This document shows positions 47,772-54,864 of a stretch of DNA of 54,864 bases, in pieces. Below the pieces are notes generated by a model that was not told the origin of the DNA, did not search any database, and saw only the letters and a program-made list of their open reading frames with translations. The position numbers and the translations under genes are program-made. Location: contig JAIFMP010000005.1 of NCBI GenBank assembly GCA_020048405.1, forward strand, positions 1-54,864, written 5' to 3'. Positions within the stretch are counted from its first letter, which is position 1, and each line of letters begins with the position of its first letter. The DNA comes from Hydrogenophaga sp. GTDB taxonomy: Bacteria > Pseudomonadota > Gammaproteobacteria > Burkholderiales > Burkholderiaceae_C.

Positions 47772-50350
47772 ATGAAAGTCACACGCATTCGCGCCCTGCG
47801 CGGCCCCAACCTCTGGAGCCGCACCACCTGTGTGGAGGCCATCGTTCACTGCACGCCAGACGAAAGCAACCTGAATGTTCGCCCGGAAATCGAGGCCCGG
47901 TTGCGCCAGCGCTTCCCCGAGGTGGCAGCCTTCCGCCCGTATCCCTTGACCAAACCGCTGTCGCTGGCGCACGTGCTGTCGCAGTGCACCTTGTCCTTGC
48001 AAATCAGGGCCGGCTGCCCCGTGTCGTTTTGTCGCACCACACCCACCACCGAAGAAGGTGTGTACCAAGTGGTGGTCGAGTACAGCGAAGAGGCCGTGGG
48101 CAAGCAGGCCTTGGACATCGGCCGGCAACTGTGCGAAGCCGCCTGGAGCGATGCCCCGTTCGACACCACCCCACATGTCGAAGCCCTGCAAGAACTGGAC
48201 GAAGACATCCGCCTGGGGCCGTCCACGGGTGCCATCGTCGATGCAGCCAAGGCCCACGGCGTGCCCATTCGCCGCCTGACCGAAGGCAGCCTGGTGCAAT
48301 TTGGCTGGGGCAGCAAGCAGCGCCGCATTCAGGCCGCTGAGATGGACAGCACCGGCGCCATTGCCGAAAGCATTGCCCAGGACAAAGAACTGACCAAAAA
48401 ACTGCTGGCCGCCGCTGCCGTGCCCGTGCCCGAGGGCCGCCCCGTCACCAGTGCCGAAGATGCGTGGGTGGCTGCACAGGAAATTGGTGGGCCGGTGGTG
48501 GTCAAGCCTCAGGACGGCAACCAGGGCAAAGGCGTCACCGTCAACGTCAGCACGCGTGAAGCTGTGATGGCTGGCTATGACAACGCCCGCAAGTTCCGTG
48601 ACGACATCCTGGTGGAGCGTTACCTGGTGGGCAGCGACTACCGCGTGCTCATCGTCGGCGACAAACTGGTGGCCGCTGCGCGCCGCGAACCCCCGCTGGT
48701 GGTGGGCGATGGCGACAGCACCGTGGTGCAACTGGTGGACCGCGTCAACGCCGACCCCCGACGTGGGACAGGCCACGCCACCCCCCTCACCCGCATCCGG
48801 CTCGACGACATCGCCAAAAACCGGCTGGCCGAACAGGGACTCACGGTGGACTCTGTGCCCGCCAAGGGCCAGCGTGTGATCTTGCGCAACAACGCCAACC
48901 TGTCCACCGGTGGTACCGCCACCGACGTGACGGACGACGTTCACCCGGAAGTCGCCGCACGCTGCATTGCAGCCGCCAAAATGATCGGGCTGGACATTTG
49001 CGGCGTGGACGTGGTGTGCGAAACCGTGATGCGCCCGCTGGAAGAGCAACGCGGCGGCATCGTGGAAGTGAATGCTGCCCCGGGCCTGCGCATGCACACC
49101 AACCCCTCGTACGGCAAAGGCCGCCACGTGGGCGAGGCCATCGTTGCCCACATGTACCCAGCCAGCGCCGACGGCAAAAAGAACGACGGGCGCATTCCAG
49201 TGGTGGCGGTCACGGGCACCAACGGCAAAACCACCACGGTACGGCTCATCAGCCACCTGATCAAGTCAAACGGTCAGCGTGTGGGCATGACCGACACCAA
49301 CGGCGTATCGACAGCGGCGACTGCAGCGGCCCCCGCAGCGCGCGCAGCGTGCTGATGCACCCCGATGTGGATGCAGCAGTGCTCGAAAGCGCGCGTGGAG
49401 GCATGCTGCGCGAAGGCTTGGCATTTGACCGCTGCCAGGTGGCCGTGGTCACCAACATCGGGGCGGGCGACCACCTCGGCCTGAACTACATCACCACCGT
49501 GGAAGACCTGGCGGTACTGAAGCGCGTGATCGTGCTGAACGTGGCCGACACCGGCACCGCCGTGCTCAACGCCGCCGACCCAGCCGTCGTGGCCATGGCG
49601 GGCATGTGCCCTGGCGCGGTCACATACTTCGCGCAAGACCGCCACCTGCCCGTGGTGGCCACTCATCTCGCACACGGCAAACGCGCCGTCTACGTGGAAG
49701 ACGGGCATGTGGTGGCCCAGGAGGGCCATTTCCAGGTCCGACTCCCGCTGAAAAACGTGCCGCTCACGCGCGGTGGCAGCATCGGCTTCCAGGTGGAAAA
49801 CGTGCTGGCCAGCGTGGGCGCTGCGTGGGCACTCGGCCTGGCTTGGGACACCGTGGCTCAGGCCTTGGGCAGCTTCGTGAGCGATGCCAGCTCGGCCCCC
49901 GGCCGCTTCAACACCTTTGACTACAAAGGCGCCACTGTGATTGCCGACTACGGTCACAACCCGGATGCCATCGCCGCCCTGGCCAACGCCGTGCAAGCCA
50001 TGCCCGCAAAACGGCGCAGCGTGGTCATCAGCGGTGCGGGCGACCGACGCGACGAAGACATCACCCAGCAAACCGCGATCCTGGGCAGCGTGTTTGACGA
50101 CGTGCTGCTGTACGAAGACGCCTGCCAGCGTGGCCGCGCCGACGGCGAAGTGCTGGGCCTGTTGCGCAAAGGACTGGATGGGGCAGCCAAAACTACCCAT
50201 GTGCAGGACATTCAAGGCGAGTTCGTGGCCATTGACACCGCCTTGGGTCGGCTCAACCCTGGTGACCTGTGCCTGATCCTGATCGACCAGGTGGAAGAGG
50301 CACTGGCCCACATTGCCCAGCGCGTGGCAGAGTCAAAGGCAAGGGGCTGA
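47772..50350 (+). pseudogene. cphA: Cyanophycin synthetase gene broken by a ~19-nt deletion
   Basis: CphA polymerises aspartate and arginine into cyanophycin, a nitrogen store. From ATG 47772 the frame covers the N-terminal domain, ATP-grasp (GPVVVKPQDGNQGKGVTVN, EVNAAPGLRMH) and the Mur P-loop GTNGKTTT near 49216. It shifts at 49306/49307 after MTDTNGV and runs to a stop at 49355. The second frame continues IDSGDCSGPRSARSVLMHPDVDAAVLESARGG and DYGHNPDAIAAL to the stop at 50350. Relatives have a Y-I-D-G-Q-R-type segment at the break, so about 19 nt are missing. Without it the arginine-adding half is lost. Together with the degenerate CphA', the locus as read could not make polymer. Confidence 0.85.
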
Positions 50351-50352
50351 GC

Positions 50353-50784
50353 ATGGATATGGACGTGCGCTGGCACCAGCGTTTTGCCAATTACCGCAAA
50401 GCCCTGCAAGCGCTGACCGAAGCCGTGGAACTCGCACAGCAGCGACCTCTGAGCCGTTTGGAGCAACAAGGCTTGATTCAAGCCTTTGAATTCACCCACG
50501 AACTCGCGTGGAACGTGCTGAAAGACTTCCTCGAGAACCAAGGCATCAGTGGCCTGATCGGCTCACGTGATGCCAGCCGCAGCGCGTTTCGAAACGGGTT
50601 GGTCAGCGATGGCGAGGTTTGGATGGACATGGTGAAGGCCCGCAACCTCACATCGCACACCTACAACATTGAACTGGCTGAGGGTGTGGCCCGGGATATC
50701 GTTGAGCGCTTTCACCCGGCCCTCGTCGTACTTGACGCCACACTGAACCAGCGCCTGGCCCGCAATGAAGACAGCGAACCCTGA
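50353..50784 (+). CDS. HEPN-type nucleotidyltransferase substrate-binding protein (HI0074-like)
   Basis: 143 residues from ATG 50353, three bases after the cphA stop. The all-helical sequence RFANYRKALQALTEAVELA, EFTHELAWNVLKDFLENQG and ARNLTSHTYNIELAEGVARDIV fits the TIGR01987 group. In some HEPN/MNT pairs the HEPN partner is an RNase toxin with an R-x4-6-H motif: here R-N-L-T-S-H is visible. It overlaps the MNT gene by 20 bases, so the two form a typical toxin-antitoxin or minimal nucleotidyltransferase pair. Confidence 0.85.
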   Translation: MDMDVRWHQRFANYRKALQALTEAVELAQQRPLSRLEQQGLIQAFEFTHELAWNVLKDFLENQGISGLIGSRDASRSAFRNGLVSDGEVWMDMVKARNLTSHTYNIELAEGVARDIVERFHPALVVLDATLNQRLARNEDSEP

Positions 50785-51133
50785 AGCGTTGGCATCCACG
50801 GGCTTGAGCCAGGCAACTTGGGCCGCCATACGGGGGGTGTTGGCCACTCACCCTCATGTGGGGCAAGCCATTTTGTATGGCTCACGAGCCATGGGCCGCC
50901 ACAAAACGGCCTCAGACATCGACCTGACCTTGGTAGGTACCCAACTCACCTCTGGCGAGGTGGGCGACATCGCCGCCGAATTGGACGACCTGCTGCTACC
51001 CTACGAGATTGACCTTTCGGCGCGGCACCTGCTCAAGCACCCCGAGCTGGAAGCGCACATTGAACGGGTGGGGCTCATCGTGTTCAGCCAAGCCGCAACG
51101 CCCAACGGCCCCAATCGATGCCATCCAAAGTGA
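50765..51133 (+). CDS. Minimal nucleotidyltransferase (MNT domain), partner of the HEPN gene
   Basis: 122 residues. The nucleotidyltransferase core is ILYGSRAMGRHKTASDIDLTLVG (GSxxxG and SDIDL with two acidic metal ligands), followed by the third acidic position in LPYEIDLSARHLL. In HEPN/MNT systems this enzyme AMPylates and silences the HEPN toxin. The last ~12 residues (ATPNGPNRCHPK) run into the start of the next gene and look like a read-through tail, so the native stop may have been lost when the downstream fragment arrived. Confidence 0.85.
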   Translation: MKTANPEALASTGLSQATWAAIRGVLATHPHVGQAILYGSRAMGRHKTASDIDLTLVGTQLTSGEVGDIAAELDDLLLPYEIDLSARHLLKHPELEAHIERVGLIVFSQAATPNGPNRCHPK

Positions 51134-51949
51134 TTTACGAACAGCCCTCAGGCAAACCAAACGCCGCCGTCAAAGAAGAACAAATCGAATACGGTGTCAT
51201 TGGCAAGCTCCAAAACCTGAAGTACGAATACCGCCCCGACATCCGCGACCGCGCTGCAATGGAAAAAAATTTCCGCGAAAAGTTCGAAGCATTGAACCGC
51301 GTCAAGCTGTCGGATGCCGAATTCTCCCGCCTGCTGGACGAAATCGTCACCCCCAACGTGTTCACCGCCGCCCGCATGTTGCGCGAGCGCAATGCCTTCA
51401 CGCGCGAAGACGGCACCCCGCGCTTTTGTGCGCGACCCGGTGATGCTGGAGTTTTTGGGCCTGCCCGACACAGGCCGCTTGCTGGAAGCCAAGCTGGAGA
51501 CAGCCTTGATGGACAAGCTGCAACAGTTTTTGATGGAGCTGGGCAAGGGCTTTGCCTTTGTGGCGCGGCAGCAGCGCATCAGCACCGAAACGCAGGACTT
51601 CTACATTGACCTGGTGTTTTACAACTACCTGCTGAAATGTTTTGTGCTGCTCGACCTGAAAACCGGGCCACTCATGCACCAGGACGTGGGGCAGATGGAC
51701 ATGTATGTGCGCATGTACGACGACTTGCGCCGAGGTGAGGGAGACAACCCCACGGTGGGCATTCTGTTGTGCGGCAGCAAAGACAAGTCGGTGGTCCGCT
51801 ATTCCGTGCTTAACGGCAGTGAGCAGCTTTTTGCCAGCAAATACCGTTTGGTGTTGCCCAGCGAAGAGGACTTGAGGCTGGAACTGCAGCGTGACCGTGA
51901 AGAACTGGAAACCCAAAAGGGCCTTCGTGACAAGGCCAGCGACCAATGA
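51118..51949 (+). pseudogene. Chimeric remnant: HsdR N-terminus joined to a DUF1016/YhcG nuclease C-terminus
   Basis: The first ~100 codons (MPSKVIYEQPSGKPN, then KEEQIEYGVIGKLQNLKYEYRPDIRDRA to FTREDGTP) match the start of a type I restriction HsdR subunit. At 51421-51427 the sequence changes, and the frame changes too. The remainder (RDPVMLEFLGLPDTGRLLEAKLETALMDKLQQF, FAFVARQQRISTETQDFYIDLVFYNYLLKCFVLLDLK, HQDVGQMDMYVRMYDDL) is the PD-(D/E)XK end of a DUF1016 (YhcG) protein. Neither part is complete: the ATPase and translocase of HsdR and the N-terminal domain of DUF1016 are gone. The second segment's frame ends with ATGA overlap to the next gene. It is probably a recombination scar in a defence island. 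Confidence 0.75.
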
Positions 51950-52980
51950 CCAAAGACATTGAAATCATCCACTCGCCACTTACGCAAACCTACAGCGATG
52001 CTGGGCACCGCTTGAGCATCCAGATTTACCGCGGCCCTGGCAGCGCTTGGATTTTGGAGGTGGTGGACGAACACGGTGCGTCCACTGTGTGGGATGACAC
52101 GTTTGACACCGACGCGGCGGCGCTGGAGGCCGCGTGCTTGGCCATTGAACAAGAGGGCGTTGCGGGCTTTGTGACGCAGGCCCGGCAAACGGCCAAAGCA
52201 GCCGAACCCGAGTCGCTTCGCAAGTTGGAGGCTTTGAAGCAGTCACCGCCGCTCGATCAGAAGTACAACATGATGATCGGGCCGCTTTCCGAAGAAGAAC
52301 TGGACGAGTTGGACCAGTTTTTGCTGTATCTGGACAACGTTGAGAGCATGACGGTGGACATGCTGGACGGCTTTTTGCACGCCATTGCCATTGGGCCGGA
52401 GACGGTGATGCCGAGCCAGTGGTTGCCCTTGGTGTGGGGGCAACAAGAAGGCGGCGGCACGATGCCGCCCGCTGACACCCTGGAACAGGTCAACCACTTT
52501 CTGTGCTTGGTCATGCGCCACTACAACAGCATTGTGTTTGGCTTTGGGCAGAAACCGCCGTTCGTGGAGTTGCTGTGGACCACGACTGAATACGATGACC
52601 TGGGCGAATTTGAAGATGCCGAGATGTGGGCTTATGGCTTTTGCCAGGGCGTCAAACTCAACCCCTCCGCGTGGCAGCCTTTGCTGGATGACGCGAAGGG
52701 CGCAGGTTGGTTTCGCCCCATCGGCTTGCTGGGCAAAGAAAATTTTTCACCCGACCAAGACGAACTGACCCGAACGCCCGCACAACGCCAGGCGCTTGCA
52801 ACACAAATTGAAGACAGCGTGCGACAGATTCACACCTTTTGGTTACCGCTGCGGCAAGCCGTGGCCGAGCGCCAGCAAGCGCAGCGCATGAGCAGCAAAG
52901 TGGGCCGCAACGAGCCCTGCCCGTGTGGCAGTGGCAAGAAATTCAAAAAGTGCTGCGGCTCCCCGCTTGCGTTGCACTGA
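51946..52980 (+). CDS. YecA/UPF0149 family protein with SEC-C zinc motif
   Basis: 344 residues. Residues about 1-85 are a beta-rich segment of unknown family ([20 protein letters not shown]). The middle is the UPF0149/YecA helical domain ([74 protein letters not shown]). The end carries the SEC-C metal-binding motif [23 protein letters not shown] proteins bind zinc and often ribosomes or SecB-like partners. The start overlaps the preceding stop by four bases. It lies between two restriction-gene fragments, so a defence or accessory role is possible but not shown. Confidence 0.8.
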   Translation: MTKDIEIIHSPLTQTYSDAGHRLSIQIYRGPGSAWILEVVDEHGASTVWDDTFDTDAAALEAACLAIEQEGVAGFVTQARQTAKAAEPESLRKLEALKQSPPLDQKYNMMIGPLSEEELDELDQFLLYLDNVESMTVDMLDGFLHAIAIGPETVMPSQWLPLVWGQQEGGGTMPPADTLEQVNHFLCLVMRHYNSIVFGFGQKPPFVELLWTTTEYDDLGEFEDAEMWAYGFCQGVKLNPSAWQPLLDDAKGAGWFRPIGLLGKENFSPDQDELTRTPAQRQALATQIEDSVRQIHTFWLPLRQAVAERQQAQRMSSKVGRNEPCPCGSGKKFKKCCGSPLALH

Positions 52981-53016
52981 GCTCCGCCACGCGCGTTCAC
53001 ACCACATTCACCCCAC

Positions 53017-53310
53017 ATGACCGAACACAACTGGGCAAAACCCTGTGGGCCATTGCGGACCAACTGCGCGGAGCCGTGGACGCGGACGATTTCCGCGACT
53101 ACATGCTGTCGTTTTTGTTTCTGCGTTACCTGTCTGACAACTACGAGGTGGCGGCCAAGAAGGAGCTGGGCCCCGGCTATCCCAAACTGGAGACGGAAGA
53201 CCGCCGGGTGCCACTGGCCGTTTGGTACGAGGGCAACCAAAGCGACGCGCCTGATTTTGAGCGGCAAATGCGCCGCAAGGTGCATTACGTGATTGAGCCG
53301 CAACACCTGA
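53017..53310 (+). pseudogene. Truncated type I methyltransferase subunit HsdM
   Basis: The sequence codes for the start of HsdM (WAIADQLRGAVDADDFRDYMLSFLFLRYLSDNYE, then APDFERQMRRKVHYVIEPQHL) but stops matching after PQHL at about 53310. The first codons (MTEHNWAK) are one base out of frame with the rest because the A-run at 53037-53040 has four rather than the expected five A. The SAM-binding and NPPF catalytic motifs are absent. It is a stump left by a junction with the base-composition outlier that follows. Confidence 0.75.
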
Positions 53311-53442
53311 ACAAGACTTCAGACTCTGGCCACGTAATCAAAACTTTCACAAGACTCCCGGCGTTCGTTCATATGGAATGTGCCGAGTATTGTGTGGCGA
53401 CTGCTCTGATCCTGCCAGTGCAGCGCCAACACGATTACACGA

Positions 53443-54162
53443 TCACAAGAACGTCAACTCAAGATTCATCAAAATACCGTTTATCGTCATTGACGCAGTC
53501 TCGCGGATACGCGAATAGGCCCCTAAGCTTGTGACTCTCGCCGAAGAAACGGACGTGTTGGTTTGTCCATTTTGCATGGTTCTTTTGTTAACAAGTTTCA
53601 GAATGGCAGTTGAGTCTGAATCAGCCTCCAAAACGTAGGAAACACTGAGACTTCCGGCGGACGTAACTTTGGAACTACTTGTGTAGCATGGTCCATTGAA
53701 CCAGGTATTGGTATCGCCCACCTTTGCTGCCGCCGGTACAGCAGTTTGATTTGTAACAACACAGTACTCCCCATCTGCCTGACTCCCCAAAGGAGACGAG
53801 TTCGCGCCGAAATAACTTGCGGAGGAACCACCGTACGGGACACTGGTACCTGCAACCGTAATAGTCCCTGTCACTGTTGACGTTTTCTTTGTGGCACTGG
53901 CGTTCTCAAATGTTGAGGCAGAACTGGAGGTGGAGTGGGTGCCGCTCCCAGTTATCGCCACACTTTGGCCACTAGAACTCGCCGTACCTGTGATCCGAAA
54001 CTGACCAGAGACCGTTTCTTTTACGACGTTCTCAACAATGACTGATAAAGGGTATGTTGCGGTGCTGGTGACTAGAGGTGTCTCGTCACCTCCTCCACAA
54101 CCGGCGATTGCAAGGACGAGAGGTATGGCAAGGATCGCGTGAAAGCGGGTCGAAATAGGCAT
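53443..54162 (-). CDS. Putative lipoprotein, Ser/Thr-rich
   Basis: 239 residues with signal peptide and lipobox LAIAG-C at about residue 22, followed by GGGDET. The rest is rich in Ser, Thr and Gly (TASSSGQSVAITGSGTHSTSSSAS), with probable beta structure and a pair of cysteines (GEYCVV and GPCYTS). No family recognised. It should be anchored to the outer membrane or surface. Base composition is visibly more A+T rich than in the window's core genes, which together with the HsdM junction suggests transferred DNA. It is divergent from the XRE gene. Confidence 0.75.
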   Translation of the reverse strand: MPISTRFHAILAIPLVLAIAGCGGGDETPLVTSTATYPLSVIVENVVKETVSGQFRITGTASSSGQSVAITGSGTHSTSSSASTFENASATKKTSTVTGTITVAGTSVPYGGSSASYFGANSSPLGSQADGEYCVVTNQTAVPAAAKVGDTNTWFNGPCYTSSSKVTSAGSLSVSYVLEADSDSTAILKLVNKRTMQNGQTNTSVSSARVTSLGAYSRIRETASMTINGILMNLELTFL

Positions 54163-54278
54163 GAGTTACTCCAAAAAACATTAGGGTTTCGGCACTGCCC
54201 ATGTGGGTCTGAGACCTCTTTTTCAGCGCCAATGGGTATCATAGACCGTGGCATCAAAGACACCGAACCAATACGTTC

Positions 54279-54530
54279 TTGCCTGTGGCAAAAACGTCTG
54301 TCCGACATGCGAAGAATCCTCACCTGGTCGCTTTGGGTGCCGCTATTCGTGCGGTGCGGACCCAGTCTGGCGTCTCACAGGAGGCGTTGGCATTATTGGC
54401 AGAAGTTGACAGGTCCTACCTTGGTGGCATTGAACGCGGTGAAGTCAACTTGGCGCTCATCAACATCGTCAAGATAGCCGGGGGTCTGGGGGTTTCAGTG
54501 GCCGAGCTGATGCTAGAAGCAAAGCTATGA
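54279..54530 (+). CDS. Small XRE-family helix-turn-helix protein
   Basis: 83 residues from TTG 54279, or 81 from GTG 54285. The helix-turn-helix is LGAAIRAVRTQSGVSQEALALLAEVDRSYLGGIERGEVNLALINIVKIAGGLGVSVAEL, a complete Cro/C1-type domain and nothing else. Such proteins act as antitoxins or as controller (C) proteins of restriction-modification systems. The neighbouring HsdM fragment makes the latter worth noting, but no toxin or intact restriction gene adjoins. It is divergent from the lipoprotein gene. Confidence 0.8.
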   Translation: MPVAKTSVRHAKNPHLVALGAAIRAVRTQSGVSQEALALLAEVDRSYLGGIERGEVNLALINIVKIAGGLGVSVAELMLEAKL

Positions 54531-54864
54531 CTTTCAACCTGAGCCGGTTTTTACGGAAGGCACACCTGGTTTATTACTCCGGCCCCATGAAGTCTCAACC
54601 AGCGGCACAGTTGACCCTGGGCCCTGAAAGAAGCTCAGTAGTGTCCCAACGTCTTCACATCAGGGCTTCGTAAGTTGATGATTTACTTGCGAAATTTTGC
54701 ATTCCAGTCTGGTCTCGATTTGAACGTCGAGGGGCAGACTTGTAGCCTTTTGCGCTGGTGCGCGAAGGGCCGTCACCCATGTGCGCAGCTACGACAAGGG
54801 TCAGCAGATCGAGATCGCCAAGCATGTTCAGGACTTGGTCCAGCGCAAGGCACAGGCCCGCTCC
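54531..54864. other. 334-base terminal stretch without a recognised gene
   Basis: No recognisable gene. A frame open to the window end starts at GTG 54781 (VRSYDKGQQIEIAKHV) and could be the beginning of an incomplete coding sequence; I do not recognise the product. No insertion-sequence ends or tRNA are visible here. Confidence 0.3.

Noticed and set aside
54724-54864. Transposase start at the window end
   Set aside because: The short open frame (VRSYDKGQQIEIAKHV) matches no transposase motif I recognise and is cut by the window edge.

Overview
The window looks like a chromosomal segment of a GC-rich betaproteobacterium, most probably Burkholderiales and close to Comamonadaceae. This rests on recalled family resemblance of the proteins, the dnaG-rpoD and grpE-dnaK-dnaJ blocks, a PhaR-regulated phasin, paired cyanophycin synthetases with an ABC exporter and a DUF1854 gene, a fused MrpA/B antiporter, and a dispersed 36-nt intergenic repeat of a kind I recall from that family. 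No tRNA, rRNA, CRISPR array or intact insertion sequence was seen.

Layout. 0-5 kb: a secreted redoxin, a methyltransferase, a VOC protein, and a LysR regulator divergent from a broken glutaryl-CoA dehydrogenase gene. 5-12.6 kb: a NhaP2-type K+/H+ antiporter converging on a six-gene Mrp antiporter operon (A/B fusion, C, D, E, F, G). 12.6-19 kb, all minus strand: MFS transporter, rmuC (nonsense codon), 2-hydroxyacid dehydrogenase, FKBP isomerase, nitroreductase, broken thioesterase and a histone-deacetylase-like hydrolase. 19-22.8 kb: phasin, patatin-like lipoprotein, Fur-box-associated iron-binding protein and a type II hydroxyacyl-CoA dehydrogenase. 22.9-35 kb: a GGDEF protein, dnaG, rpoD, an aldo-keto reductase, a small winged-helix protein, grpE, dnaK and dnaJ. 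35-38.8 kb: a CarH/LitR-like B12 photoreceptor regulator divergent from a PAS-GGDEF-EAL gene. 38.8-42.6 kb: a metallo-beta-lactamase RNase-like gene, a lytic transglycosylase and an AlkC-like DNA repair protein. 42.6-50.4 kb: a cyanophycin locus (DUF1854, ABC exporter, cphA', cphA). 50.4-53.3 kb: a decayed defence island (HEPN/MNT pair, HsdR-DUF1016 chimera, YecA/SEC-C protein, HsdM stump). 53.3-54.9 kb: a base-composition outlier with a lipoprotein and an XRE regulator.

The most striking feature is not a gene. At about ten places a conserved protein family is interrupted by the clean loss of roughly 14-25 nt. Eight of these shift the frame (gcdH, mrpD, thioesterase, PAS-GGDEF-EAL twice, MBL nuclease, DUF1854, cphA) and two keep it (HDAC-like hydrolase, MltB). 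The flanking sequence is otherwise well conserved. None was recognised in the roughly 18 kb from the phasin to the B12 regulator, which holds dnaG, rpoD and the chaperones. This is either a systematic assembly artefact or an unusual short-deletion process acting on dispensable genes; raw reads would decide.

Functionally the window combines ion homeostasis (NhaP2, Mrp), carbon and nitrogen storage (phasin, cyanophycin), heat shock and replication/transcription housekeeping, and c-di-GMP signalling possibly linked to light through the B12 regulator.
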